A stretch of DNA of 64,000 bases from Mixophyes australis (GCA_036250195.1 JAVHZZ010000009.1:95713771-95777770); one strand, 5' to 3'; numbered from the stretch's first letter, positions 1 through 12,609 are shown. Numbers and translations are program-made. The notes: generated from the letters alone by a model not told the origin.

Positions 1-3000
1 TGTTGTCTGGGAGAGTACAGAGAGAAATGAAGGCTCTACAAGTCCTTTGACATTGACAAAGCTGTTTTCTGGGCTTAACCAATATTCATCTGAAAAATGC
101 TATGTAAGATTACTATTATCACTAATTCTAGGGCTGCATATTCATGAATAATGGTTAAGTTCCCATAATGGCTGTGTAGCAAAAATGGAGAAATTACAGT
201 TATAAGGATTTAACGTAACATAACTGTGGTAAATAAAGCATAATCATAAGGGACGGCATTGTAAATACTGTATATCAAATGAGTCCATGTATAAATTGGG
301 TTACACTGTAACCTAGAGTGAGATGCAAATGACTTCAAAGCAAAGCCCTGCGCTTACAGAGTTGCAGCAAATATGGCTCAGTGTAATATACTTTGCAGAA
401 GATATGGCTGAAAATTGTATACTTGCAAATGGCATGTCTGTAGATGATGGTCTAACCAGACATGTTTATTTCTATAAATATGTGCCCCTGCACACACCTG
501 TGATTAATTGTCGGCTGCCAACTATAGCCACAATAGCTAAAACATTCACTGCAGGTATATATTATATTATTATATAATTGTATGATTTTTTGTGAATTAA
601 GGTGGGTGTAGGGGATAACCAGGGAGAAAAGTTTGTGTAGGGACGAAAGAAGGGAGCCAAGAGGAGCCAGGAAAATCATATGTATCTAAATATTTTCTGG
701 TAAGGACTTTAATTGATAGGAAGACCATGGTTACCGGGTCTTTTGGAATTTCTTTAGTGCATTTTCTTAAGTTTGTAATATATGGACATGAACCAGATGC
801 AGTTGAGAACCAACTGGATATATTTACTTTCTTCCAATTGCGTGCAATCTGGCCAGGGGCGGATTGGTTGCAGTAACATTTAGGAAAACCTGGATGTGAG
901 GACTTAAGACAGAGTGGGTCATCTGTAAAACAATGCACAGGAAAAGCTGCCAGTCATATGCTTTAAAAAGACATGAATCCTTTTGGATGATTTGCGACTG
1001 GTTTATGCCTCTGTGCTCAAACTTGTTTAGTTGCCTACTAACACATCCTTCCAATATTCCCTGCATAGAAACATATCTCACTTTGTTAATGAGTTTAACT
1101 ATTACGAAACATGTTTGCACATTTGTATTTGATCAATCTGCCAGAGGGAAATGAAGGTTTAGGGATGGTCTGACAGGTGGAGATTTCCATTGATGCTGTC
1201 CCGAGTTTCAAAGACTTGATTTCAGTTTGAATTTCTTCTGAAGACACAGAACAACTTCTAAGGCACCATCTTTTGTTGTCAGTGATCTTATGCTCCTCTG
1301 GGAGGCAGGAGTTTTCTACGAGGAGCGGGCTTCCTGAAAAAAGTTTAGGAAGTCTTTTCCATTGCTAGGAACTTGGATGGTGACAGATTTACTATCCAGG
1401 TCTACAGTTAGTCTAAAAGGGAGTCCTTATGCCCCATTCACAAAGGGTGGAAGTCACTTCCCATAGATCTCACCTTTTGGCTAGAATTACTGGCGCTGTG
1501 TCTTGGATGAATTGGAGCTTGGTATCATGAAAGGTAACATGTGAAAGGCCAAAGTTGGCTTTCATGAGACTCGCCTTTGTCTTGACGCTTGGAAAGTGGA
1601 TGATTACATTGTAGATTTGGTTCAACCCTCTTAGGATTTGGGTGAAGGCTCCTTGTGCCCTTGCAAATGAGTCAGGGGATGCCAGAGTATCAGGAACATG
1701 TGTGGCAAATAGGCAGTTTAGATATGATTCAAGCTTATCCTGCGCAAATGAGGTATGTGCCTATTCTTTAAATTAATACAGCGTACTTAATTAAGACCTG
1801 TTATAAGACCTTGTAAAGTCAGAATGTCTCTTTTGGTGACAGGAGTTAAGTCGGGTGATTCAGTTTGCTCGACTGTGGTGTCTGGTTGGAGCCTCTGGCT
1901 GTTGGCATGTGAAGTATTGAAAAATCTCAAAAGAGGCTCACATTTTAGATTCAGCAGTCGTCTACTGTATTCCGATACCTTGTAGCTGCCCAGGGTGGAA
2001 GGATCAGCTGGCCTATGTGTCCATCTACTAAAAGCAGCCCATGTGGCCCTGTTTTTATAAGTATATTATGTACACATATACATATCACGCATTACTGATT
2101 ATATTTTATTATTTTTAAACATTAACTGTGTTTGTAAGGTTCTGGAGAAATGTTTAAGAAAACAACTGTAAGCCCCTGCATGCCAGGATAGGACACGATT
2201 AAAACACCTGTTATTTAGTTTTGGTTTTATGAGAAAGTATGTTCTAAATGGGCTTTTTGTGAGTTTAGATGTTATATATAATAGTCACATATTGTATTCT
2301 GAGGTAGAATGATGCTGCCATGTACTGATGTGGTCCAATTCCTGTATATAATGTGGGCTAGACAGATGTATCACTAGTTGACTTTCAAGTAGCAAGTGAC
2401 CTGGTATATCTTCTACAAAAATGTCTTGAATTTTTGGGTGCATCATTAGATTGCTGGATGGGGATTTCTTGCTTGTAACTATAAGCTAGCATGTAACTTT
2501 GTGTCTGTTATTATTTTTATTATTATCAATATTTCATGGTTGTAAAACCATAACCTAATCCCCACTTCAAACACCAAGACAATCCATAACAGTGACAATC
2601 CTGAGCAAAATGATCAAATATGTAAAGGTATAATATAACATTCACATACATTTATATAAATATTCATATACAATGCTAGAAGTAAGGGTATTTGACAATG
2701 TATACAATTCTATTCTCTGTCACAGTCCTCAGTCATCAGCCATGTTATGGAGTAAAGATCACAAGTTTCAATAAGTGGCTGTCAGGAAGTCTGAGATAGA
2801 AAATAAAACTTATAATTAACCCCTAATATGAAATATCTCAAATATATAACTTGTTCTTTTATATAACTCATTCAGCGTTTAGGTTATGTGGACCTTTAAA
2901 GTATGCGGAAATAACTGTCTCTTTTATTTAAATATAAACACGAAAAGCCTTATTGTAATTACAGTACAGTATTACTTGCTCATTCAAACAAAGGAGCATT

Positions 3001-3790
3001 ATCAGCAAGATTAAATACTGCTTTTATATTGCTGCCAGAACCATAACCTCAGAGGTTAGCAGGCAGAACTTTATTACAGGTGCAAAAATAACACAAAGTA
3101 ATGGATACTTCAAATTAAATTATTTATAAGGGTGAACTTTAACCACATCGCTGCTGGAGGGCAAACCAATACAAATGACACTATTGTAAAATGCACATGA
3201 ACTGAGACTATTACCTGGAATTTTGTGGCCTCATTTGCATTTTAGATTAATCTGTATAAAACCTTATTGTATACTTATTTCCCCTGCCTCCGCAATCACT
3301 GATGTCAACCTACCATCACCATCTACAGAAGGAAAACCATAAATATGCTTTAGTTTGCAAAATAATTACACTGGATATATGAATATCATTTCCAGATGCA
3401 CCGCCTTCTGGAGAAAGGCTTACAAACACAACTGGAAAGTAAAATATGGTTTAAGCTCTTTGCAGGGTCCTCCCCAGTCGCTAGATCACGCATTTGTGGG
3501 CAAGTAGGGGAGCAACTCGATATTCAGTAGATAACAAAGACAACACATATTGTATGTTGGGCAGTTTAAAAAGGAACTCAAACAAATAATCGTTGGTTTC
3601 AAATAAAAGAAAACCATTTGTGTCTCAAATTGGTTGTTATATGTTCTGCAAATTTGACTAATATACCTGTGTGTTGGATTAAAGTTATGGATTTTACCAG
3701 TCAAAATCCAATTGGGCTGATTGCACTGTGATCAGCAGGGCTGGAAAATGTCCTCAGCTAATGGCTGAATTGCCCAGGTGAAGTCATAGC
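1..3790. other. Downstream intergenic sequence, no gene seen
   Basis: AT-rich sequence with only short ORFs of no recognisable similarity and no paired splice signals. Nothing beyond simple A/T-rich runs could be supported. It lies 3' of MAMLD1 and may be intergenic or part of a very long UTR. Confidence 0.6.
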
Positions 3791-3951
3791 CAGATTTACT
3801 AAAGCTTCTAAAAACAAAAGTGGAGACGTTGCCCATAGCAACCAATCAGATTCCAGCTATCAATTATCTAGTACATGATAGCTAGAATCTGATTGGTTGC
3901 AATAGACAACATCTCCACTTTTGGTTTTGGAAGATTTAGTAAATATGCCCC
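3791..3951. repeat. ~170-bp palindromic MITE (copy 1 of 5)
   Basis: Inverted-repeat element with ends like GATTTACTAAAGC and internal arms carrying CCAATCAGATT and its complement AATCTGATTGG. Same family as 9913-10088, 43061-43221, 50025-50198 and 61547-61722. This copy is the most diverged. Non-coding. Confidence 0.75.
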
Positions 3952-4161
3952 ATAGACTGATAACACTGCAGGGTCTGACTGCCATTAAAGTCACTTATCT
4001 CAACTAAAAAAATGACCAGATTTCTGAGATTAGATCCATCAATTGTATACCAAACTGAACAGATCAATTCATTCAGCAATTGTGTTGAATGATTGGACTT
4101 GCCCAAATTGGCCAGCTTTCTAAAAGATGTTGATTCTGCATTGAATTACTCTAGTTACTAA

Positions 4162-4530
4162 GGCTAGGTTACACACTAAATAAATTTTCTCCTTAAGTGT
4201 TATCTATAACAATTTTACCAATGACTGATAAAAACAAAAAGACTCGATCAGCATGCCGATTCATGTGTACACACTATACACGTTTACAAGATTTACCTTC
4301 AGATCTGTGCTCTTCATTTGTCATAACCATCGACTGAAAAGATCATGACTCTGTAAACTCTATGGAGATCCTGATCACGAGCGCATACACACTGCAGGAT
4401 TGGAATGACATTGTTCCATTGCTGAATTAGATTTTCAAGTCAGTTGATCACTGTGATATCGGTCCAATCAGACGTTTATCGGCCGATTGACCCGATAATC
4501 AGCTGAAAACACTGTAGTGTGTGCCTAGCC
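4162..4530. mobile_element. MITE-like element with 3-bp TAA target duplication
   Basis: Ends are GGCTAGGTTACACACTA and the imperfect complement TAGTGTGTGCCTAGCC, each flanked by TAA (4159-4161 and 4531-4533). The 369-bp interior has no coding. A 3-bp TAA duplication fits the PIF/Harbinger group; family assignment is inference. Confidence 0.6.
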
Positions 4531-5734
4531 TAAAACACACCACTCACATGAAAGATTTCAGGGTTCTTGGCCTGTAAATAGACTTTTTTTCCATGTTTCA
4601 TTATCCAAAATTAGTAGTGCAAGCGGGGCAAGAGAAAGACCAAGATTTTACCATATTCCAATAAAATATTGTTCAGCCTTTAGTTAGGAATAATTTTTAT
4701 AAAAATTGGTAGCAACCTGAATGTTGGGATGTCTAACTGGCCTTTTACTCTGGGCCTACTTCATCCATACCGCCCCAACATGCCACACCCCTTTGCCCAC
4801 AGGAAATCTAGAGCTTCCCAAGAAATCCCTGATTTTTGGGGTATATGTAGTTTTAACTCCAACCCAGACTGTAACTACAAAAAATCCTGTATTCTAGATA
4901 TATATGTGTGTAAATGAGGCAGCTGTACTTTATTAAAAAATAAAAATTGTGATTTTGTAAAAGCCATATCTGTTTTAGAACACAATCTCTTTCCCCTTAC
5001 AGATCTCTGTTGCGTTCCATTTACTAATACTACAGAAATCTGATCTGCTGCTATGAAATTATACTTCCAATCCCAAAATGTTGCTCTTACTACAACTGTG
5101 TTGGTGAGATTCTGTGGTCTTAAATCACCAAAATGGGACCTATTTTTCAACATACACTGTAAATAAGTTTGCTTTTACACTAAGGCACCTATCTGGCACT
5201 TTAAGCTACATGCCTACTTTTGTATCTTTGGAAACTCTTCCACATACTAGATGTCACATTAAGGTCTAGCCTTTTGCCATAAGAGCCACATTTTAATAAT
5301 GATTGGGGGTGCAAAATGAAAGTGAAAGTGGCTTTGTGAGCAATGAATGCCCTTAAAAATATGTCATCTCTACTCCTTCATCTCTTCCACAATTACTCTC
5401 TGCAAAAAACAAACAAACTACTAATTGTTGTACTGTTACACAAGACTCTCCTACTCCGTACTTAGCAAAAAAAGCCTTTACTCCACACAACTCCTCCCAT
5501 TGGACAGTGTAAAATAAAATGTCTTGCGGTTCTTTGTTCCATAAACTCATGCTAACAGAGGTGTGCTTACATGACCTTCAGGAACAGATTCAGACCTAGT
5601 ACCTATATAATATAAACTGCTTATAATACGAATGATGCTTTACATCAAAGCAACGGTGGGTTTAATTAGTTAATGATGTCCTGACCTTTGGTAAATTAAC
5701 CTTTGTGGCAAAAAGCCCTATGGCTGAACTCTAC
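4531..5734. other. Intergenic, no gene seen
   Basis: Short chance ORFs only. No repeat boundary could be fixed here. Confidence 0.5.
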
Positions 5735-6057
5735 GGGCCTGAGTCATTAAGGAGAGCAAAGCAAAAAAAAGGAATAAGTCTTCTCCTGGACAAACCATGT
5801 TACAATGCAAGGGGTGTAAATTAGTTTATTATTTTGCACATAAGTTGAATACTGGCTGTTTTTCATCTAGCACACAAATATTTTATATTCTAGCTATTTA
5901 CACAGAATTTTAAAGTTGATCTAGAACATGCCCTACCCCAACTATAAATATGTCTCCTCATTTTAAATTTACCTCCCCCTCCAATGCAACATGGTTTTGG
6001 CCAGGTGCAAAGTTACTTCTTTTTTTTAAGCTTTACTTTCTTTAATGACTCAAGCCC
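5735..6057. repeat. Degraded copy of the ~333-bp palindromic MITE
   Basis: Starts GGGCCTGAGTCATTAAGG and ends AATGACTCAAGCCC. It contains the family's CCATGTTACAATGCAAGGGG and its complement, but the second arm is heavily mutated. Oldest-looking of the six copies (others at 16708, 18747, 44773, 62407 and 63812). No matching 3-bp flank. Confidence 0.7.
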
Positions 6058-7383
6058 TAATACTGTATAGATGGCAGTTATTATTATTATTGAGCTACGG
6101 GTATAGCGATGTCTGTCTAGCGTCTAGTCTTTTTTTGTGGTTATATTAGCCACACAGAAATTCTTAGACAAAGCCATAGAAATTGATAGCGATTAAATGC
6201 CAATCTGTACCCCCACAAAATAATGACAAACTACCCTGTGTTCTGATTACAGCCACCTGTGTCCCCACAAAAAACAGTACAAATAAAAAAACAGCCTGCA
6301 TTTTTTGCATCTTAGCGCTTCCAAACATAGCATTGAGCATTTGTGAACCACTATTACAAGTTTGCTCCTCTAGGAAACCAGAGTGAGAGTTTCTGCTAAA
6401 ACTTTGACTGCGGTAATAAAAATAGTAGTTCACAGCGCGGAGCTCTGTATCTGTAAACGTTGAAACCATTAGAGTCAGTTCCCAGCATTTATTGCTCACA
6501 CATATAGTTCTAATGTGCCAGATATGTGGCTGCTGTTCAGAGTCCACCTTTAGTGTAAGGCCTGAGCTCACAGAAAAGGGATTTTATTTGTTCACCAGGA
6601 TGCATTTTATCGTCACCATGATGTCAAGGACTTGTTCAGCCATGGGTTATAACTTATTTTAATTGTTTACTTTAGAAAAGCATATTTTTTTATTTATTTT
6701 TTTACACGTAGTCCTTAGAGATTCCTTACAAAACCATCCACAGCATTAAACTACACAGCAACACACATTTTTCCCTGGCTCTTTATTATGGTATGAAGAA
6801 AAACATCATTGATTCTGTGCTTGATGCAGACATTATATTACAAATGTATTACAGAAATATGGTGTGACTATTAAAATATGATTACACAAAAGTATGAACA
6901 TTTAAAGGTTTACAGTACAGTGGAATTTTTTTTATAAACAGACTCTTAAATATACATAGGACAATATCAGCCGACAGAAAACATCATAGACAAAATTGAC
7001 AAAATTCATGTCTAGGCTTTTCCTTTCAAACAATGTTTTTTTCAGTAAAACATAATTGGGAAAAAGCCTTGAAACCAGGAACCAGTCACCTTTATACTAC
7101 AAATATATACAGAGGTGTGCAAACCAGCAATGATATTTTGTAATCAGATTTTACACAAGTGGACAACTGAGATGGATTTTGGTCAATTTCATTTTACACG
7201 TAGGTGTATTAAATTGCATTTCTTTATTATTGCCACTTTGAAGTTTTTTTTTCCAGCTTTATTAAGATTGACACCAAACAGGGCTGCAGTTATTAATAGG
7301 CAGGGGGTCATCTATTCACAGGAAGCTAACAGACCTGGGACTCCATGACTTTCATCCATTTCACTTATGAGGTCACAATCTGG

Positions 7384-7701
7384 CAGGGTTGCCCCACCTT
7401 ATAAATATTTAATATTGTCAATTGGATACACAATTAACAGACAGCATTTTTTTGCTGACATATTGCTATAGTATCTGAAAACCTCTCCATAAAGCATCAG
7501 CATCTATAGGAGACAGTGCATCAGGATAGATATACAAGTCTGCAGTATTTCAATATCATTGAGTACTGGACAAGTCAGCATAGTAGTGTTAAGAAGAGGT
7601 CAAATTTTTACTGTAGTTTATTTTATCTTTTTACTGATGGATTCAAATATAACTTTAGATCTATGTTCTATCAGTAAATTTACTGACAGCTGGCAACCCT
7701 G
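7384..7701. repeat. hAT-like remnant in the presumed 3' UTR
   Basis: Bounded by CAGGGTTGCC (7384-7393) and its exact complement GGCAACCCTG (7692-7701). The right end also has the self-complementary block CAGTAAATTTACTG. The 8-bp flanks do not match, so the copy is old or the limits are off. If the 3' UTR passes through it, this segment is exonised. Confidence 0.45.
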
Positions 7702-7974
7702 GACTCTAATAGCCAGAATTATATACGGACATTATTATTGATGGATCATTAAATATGTTGGCATGTATTGTATTCAGTTTGCTTTGACACCTCTACATTT
7801 TGTTATGTCAAAAAACATAACAATTATTTTAAACTGTAATACATAGTATTACTGAAACTAATGATAATATTTGCATATTTAAAACAAGGTATTATAAATG
7901 AAAATCCTATAATGTAACAAAACATTATGCTATAATTTTATATACAGTCACTCACAGAAGTAGCAATACTTCTA

Positions 7975-7980
7975 TTTATT
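7975..7980 (-). promoter_or_regulatory. Candidate polyadenylation hexamer AATAAA (proximal)
   Basis: Reads AATAAA on the minus strand, 135 nt downstream of the MAMLD1 stop. Weaker alternatives lie further downstream at 7263-7258, 7228-7223 and 6787-6782. Use cannot be judged without transcript ends. Confidence 0.35.
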
Positions 7981-8114
7981 GTTGGAAAAAAAAACATAAT
8001 TTAAAAAAATATTTACAGGCATCAGAAAACAACTGGCAACCGGTTAACCTCAGCATTGAAACAAGTGATTTCAATTCATGTGTCTGAATTTCGATATGTC
8101 TGTTCAGCTGAGGG

Positions 8115-9139
8115 CTACACAGGTCCAGGGTTTTGACTGTGCTGCCCCAAAATATCATCAAGAATTGTCAAATTGTTTAGCCAGTCTTCGTCAGTACTGG
8201 TGCTGCTGCCACCCTTCATTAGACAGTCAATGAAGTCTGCTTCATTACAGTTAGCGGACAAGACAGAACTGTTCTGTGTCGTAACAAAGTCATATTGGTG
8301 TAGATCGGCCCCACAACTTATCCTGTCAAAGGTTTCAGGTGTTTGGACTGATGTTGGTCCATAAGAAGGTGGACCAAGTTGACCAGGGTTCATTTGGTTA
8401 AATGTGGAGACACCTTGTGGCATTGCTTTCATTGCATTGAGAGCTGCTAGTTGCCCTCGGGACAAATTGTTGCCAATGTTAGGGCTGTTTAGGGACCCTA
8501 CACCTTGATTTGCCTGGGATAGACCAAGTTTTTGCATTTGTCTTATTTGAACTCCAGGAGCTATCTGGTTTGGAGGAACCAATCCCTGATGAGGAAATTG
8601 CTGGCTTGTCATATTTGGTCTGACATTTTGTTTGGTGAATAGAGGGTTGTTAGGAAATTGCTGCATGCTGGGATCCATTTGGTTTTGACCTGGTATTCTT
8701 GAAACTCCAGCTTGAGTCCACATCTGAGTAGAAGGGTTGGCGTAGACATTTGGAATTCTTGATATGTTGGACTGCCGCAAATGTTGCTGAGCTGCAGAAT
8801 GATTTATTAAAGAGCTTGACGTATATCCAGACAATGTCATTCCAGGTCGGACTGTGGATTGGCTGTGCACGGTTTGGCAACCGGAAGTCATACTCAGTGC
8901 ATTCTGGTTCTGTCGAAGTGGCATGTTGAAATCTGAAGATGCTGGAAATATTCCTTGCTGTTTTCCAGTGTTGTGTGGGATCATTACCATTGTTCCACTA
9001 TTCTGATTCATTGTTGTTGGGGTTATTCCAGTGCCCATATTGGTTTGAATCATCCCTTGTGATGAAGCAATCATACGATGGCTCTGGGGAGGTGTTGGCA
9101 TGGGCTGGACACAGTCCGTACGGAGAGTCTGTGGAAGAG
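8115..9139 (-). CDS. MAMLD1: MAMLD1, terminal coding exon with Mastermind-type C-terminus
   Basis: The acceptor is TTGTTCGCTGCAG|CT. The two leading bases complete the split threonine codon, followed by 340 residues and a TAG at 8117-8115. The start LPQTLRTDCVQPMPTPPQS leads into long N/Q/M/P-rich sequence typical of MAML activation regions, without globular domains. The C-terminus carries ADFIDCLMKGG (about 8240-8208) and DEDWLNNLTILDDILGQ (about 8192-8142). This acidic-hydrophobic pair has the form of the C-terminal motif ending MAML1, MAML2 and MAML3. Function is inferred as transactivation and co-factor contact. The human reference MAMLD1 isoform, as I recall it, ends differently, so this exon may represent an ancestral or long isoform. 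Confidence 0.92.
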
Positions 9140-9912
9140 CTGCAGCGAACAAAAATTAGGAAGTTGAAAATACACATTCAGGTAGTTGAATACAATTACA
9201 ATATATCATCATGTTACAGAAGAGTTGAAAAACACTGGGACTTGCCATAAACTGAACTGGGAGCAATAATTTACCTTCATAGGCCCCACTGCATATCTCC
9301 CAACATTCCAGTTTTGAAAAACAGAATATCTTAATTCAAGAACCCAATCTATTGAGCCTTTGCCCTGGTTCGCCCATGCAACACCCTCAAATTACAAAGA
9401 AAGGGGAAAATATGGTGTCCAGTGGAAATAAAAGGACATTTGGGGAGAATGCAGTTTTCAGTTGCATTAGGAGTAGACTATTGCTAAAGTATTACTTGGT
9501 GTTCACGTATATTGTTAGCTTATTTTAAATTAGAAAATTAATAATAAAATTAATGAACTAGACTTCACTTAAAAAGCGCAGTAATACACCAAATACATAG
9601 GCAGGCATGTGTTCTTTCATTGCAGGTGGCTTGGACCTTTAAGTACAAGATTCTAAACGGACAGATGACAATAAAAATGTTTTTTATATTACTTTCCTAT
9701 ATTTATCTATGTTTTGTTTAGTTACCAGTCACCCATGTGTCCACTTACAACCATAAAGGTAAACTGCAAGTTCTCAATGTGTGGGACAAAGACATACTTA
9801 TGTGGAACCTTCTTATTCACAATGGCCATCTACACCTATCTGTTTGTAATCACAAGCAACCATTTCTGGAGCCATTACCAAGAAGTAGAAACTGTTACAG
9901 AATAAACATTCA

Positions 9913-10088
9913 GGGTTAGATTTACTAAGCTGCGGGTTTGAAAAAGTGGGGATGTTGCCTTTAGCAACCAATCAGATTCTAGCTGTCATTTTGTAGAAAG
10001 TACATAATAAATGAAAGCTAGAATCTGCTTGGTTGCTATAGGCAACATCCCCACTTTTTCAAACCCGCAGCTTAGTAAATCTAGCCCT
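9913..10088. repeat. ~170-bp palindromic MITE in the last intron of MAMLD1
   Basis: Arms are almost perfectly complementary: GTGGGGATGTTGCC near 9950 pairs with GGCAACATCCCCAC near 10045, and CTAAGCTGCGGGTTTG pairs with CAAACCCGCAGCTTAG. It occupies about 16% of a 1.1-kb intron and ends about 175 nt from the 82-nt exon. In the pre-mRNA it should fold into a strong hairpin. Confidence 0.8.
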
Positions 10089-10262
10089 CAGTGTTCTTTA
10101 GTATTCTCTATATGTGATGACTTAGATTCACCCGCGCATCCTATTGATTCATGTTATACGGTTGAATAAATAGACACAATTTTTAACATAACTGAAATTA
10201 CAATAAGTGGTATCTGAGAGGATTTTCTGTTGTAAATAAATTATATTTTTGTCCCTGCTTAC

Positions 10263-10344
10263 TTTGAAACTGGTTCATCTGCTGTGCCACAAATGCACTG
10301 CGTTGTTCAGATGTCATGGGCATCATATTTGGTCTGGGTTTCAC
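10263..10344 (-). CDS. MAMLD1: MAMLD1, 82-nt internal exon
   Basis: The acceptor is TTTCATTTCAG|GTG and the donor CAAA|GTAAGC. It starts in phase 0 and ends after the first base of a codon, which the next exon completes (A+CT, threonine). The translation runs VKPRPNMMPMTSEQRSAFV followed by AQQMNQFQ. Because 82 is not a multiple of three, skipping it would shift the frame of the last exon. A (TA)n/(CT)n microsatellite begins about 28 nt upstream of its acceptor, and a palindromic MITE sits about 175 nt downstream of its donor. The perfect phase agreement on both sides is the main evidence. Confidence 0.85.
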
Positions 10345-10368
10345 CTGAAATGAAAAAACAGAATAAAT

Positions 10369-10371
<3 letters not shown>

Positions 10372-10419
<48 letters not shown>

Positions 10420-10444
10420 TTTCCCCTCTCTCCTCTCTCTCTCT
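10372..10444. repeat. (TA)n followed by CT-rich microsatellite
   Basis: Uninterrupted TA repeat of 46 nt (10372-10417), then a CT-rich stretch. It lies in the MAMLD1 intron immediately upstream (in transcript sense) of the acceptor at 10345, overlapping the usual branch-point zone. Confidence 0.95.
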
Positions 10445-10667
10445 GTCCATTAGAATGCATCACACATAACTGCTTGGATACTAGAGACTTTGCATAGACT
10501 GCAGCAACATTTCTCTCCTCTATACCTTTCAGGGATACTCTGCTAGGCTACTTGCCTAGGAAGTGATATACATCAGCCTTTATTAAATTATTGAAAAGTA
10601 GAGAAAATGGATCTGACAACCCACATAAAAACCCACTCATGTCTTTAAAACACAAATTAGTCTAGAT

Positions 10668-11071
10668 CAGTGATGGGCAAACTTGTTTACCTCGAGAGCC
10701 ACATGTTTGGCCCTTCAACCATCCAAAGGGCAGCGCAGAGGGGTGCCAAGATGGGAGGTGAGTCGGTACAGGGGCTAGGTCCTGCCTGGGTGACCTAGCC
10801 TGCGTGTGTAGTGAGAAGAACCACCAAGCTGCTGTTGCCATGTCCCCTTATGGCAGCTATGGAAGTGGCCCCAAAATGTTGCTGTACCAGGGCCCGAAAT
10901 GCCTCTTACCGGCCCTAACACTGCACTCCCTCCTCCAGTATGTAGAGGAAAGTACATGACACCAAGGTCAGCTGCTCCGACTTATTCCCCGCTTTAAAAC
11001 AAACAGATCAGGAGCAGCCAGCTGGAGGGCCGCAACTGAAGGCTCAGCGGCCCGACTGTTGCCCACCACTG
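10668..11071. mobile_element. Non-autonomous hAT-like element, 404 bp
   Basis: Ends CAGTGATGGGCAAAC and the complementary GTTGCCCACCACTG, typical CAGTG-type hAT termini. Flanks GTCTAGAT (10660-10667) and GTCTAAAT (11072-11079) form an 8-bp duplication with one mismatch. No transposase. Inserted in the MAMLD1 intron 10345-12609. Confidence 0.8.
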
Positions 11072-12609
11072 GTCTAAATGATTGTCGTTAAAGAAGATCT
11101 TTCAGTCCCATAATGTTATAGTGCAACTATCTACATAAAATGTACAACGACATTTTGCAGTCTGTCCCAATATATATGAGAATGCAGTCTACTAATGCAC
11201 TTGGAAATTATTAGGCTGAATAATGGTTCAGGTCACAAATGAATGAATGTCTCCACATTGGGCAGGGGCCAGGTGTATCCTAAGAAACCTTCTTAGGAAT
11301 AGATATTTTCTTGATATGTCTATCTACTAAAACATAAACTTCTAATTTACCAAAACACTGATCAGCTCAATGTCAAAAACAACATAGAAGTAAGAGAAGT
11401 TTCATCCAAACGAAGAACTATCTTCCAAGTGGAGGATCAGCCGAGAGGCGCTCCTCAATATCTTAGGTTTGCTGACTGTTGGTAAATACAGTGAAGATGC
11501 CATGTCCTATTCTGCTTCTAACCCTGCAAGATTTCAGTATTGAATGGGAGAGAGAAGAACATTCAAGCTGATACTCCTAAGAGTTGGAGAGGAAGATCAT
11601 TAACATACAGCTCGGGGGAAAATGAATCTACCATGACTTTATGTTTGTTGACAACTATATGCAAAAAAATTTTTTCACATATGAAGCATAAAAATGCAAA
11701 ATGCATTATTCAGTGACTAAATTTTACTCTGGAGATCTGATTTTTATGCCCATCCCGACGGACATCTGAATGATTCCGGTTTGGTCTGATACATGCTGCA
11801 ATTTGTGGCCAGTTAAGTCTAAAAAGACCTGGTTGGGGGCTGAATCACACCTGTGACGTGCAAGTAGAGGTGCAGTGTAAAATCACAGTACACTTTGCTT
11901 TATGCAAGTACGCACGCTTACACTCTCTGCGCACTGAGGCGCACTTGTAGAGCACTGCGGCGTCCCTCGAGAGTGGAGAGCCGGTGGGCAGCAGTACGCA
12001 ACCAAGGTGGTTTGCATTGTGTGTACTTTTTATGTGACCTCCAATTTGTTTTGGCTTGATCATCTTAAAAAAAAAAAAGTGCTGTGTCGTCTCTCATAGG
12101 AAAGGAAGAGATATTGCACTAATGATAGTAATTACTAAAATAACATTATTATTTTTGGCGTGAGAACACACAGCGCTGTCCACGATGTGATTATAAACAG
12201 AACAAGCTCAAATCAAGTTAAGAGGTTCGTAAACAAGCTAGGGACACAGATAAACCTTGGAAGTTCATAGACAGATGCACAACAAGACATTATCTCAGAT
12301 CATGTCTGTAGTCAGGAAAAATAGCCGATCTGCAGCTAATCTATTGTCTTTTAATTTTAACCAATACTTTATAGTATACTACTGTACAGATCAATGAGGC
12401 TTAGGAATGAATAATTTTAGCAATCAACTTAATAAATGGTGATGTCAACAGCTATCCTCTAAAACACTGGGTCCTACCTATTTTTTTTTTTTAATATTTT
12501 TGTGCATTAATGCTACTGTTTCATAGATTGTTATTTCAGTTGAATTTGGGTACACGTTTCATAAAGAAGTATTATCCAGGTGATGTGATAAGAAAATTGT
12601 TTTACAAAC
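11072..12609. other. Remainder of MAMLD1 intron, nothing recognised
   Basis: AT-rich intronic sequence. The ORF-sized openings in it are unsupported. No further exon with matching splice phases was found. Confidence 0.55.

Larger units (their letters stand above)
6600..8114 (-). other. MAMLD1: Probable 3' UTR of MAMLD1
   Basis: AT-rich, non-coding sequence directly downstream of the stop codon. Minus-strand AATAAA hexamers are at 7980-7975 (135 nt past the stop), 7263-7258, 7228-7223 and 6787-6782. The sequence cannot say which is used. Several ATTTA pentamers are present. A hAT-like remnant lies inside (7384-7701). The distal limit given is a guess. Confidence 0.45.

Noticed and set aside
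6164..6571. 135-codon minus-strand opening downstream of MAMLD1
   Set aside because: No family similarity, cysteine/serine-rich random composition, no splice or promoter context. AT-rich chance frame.
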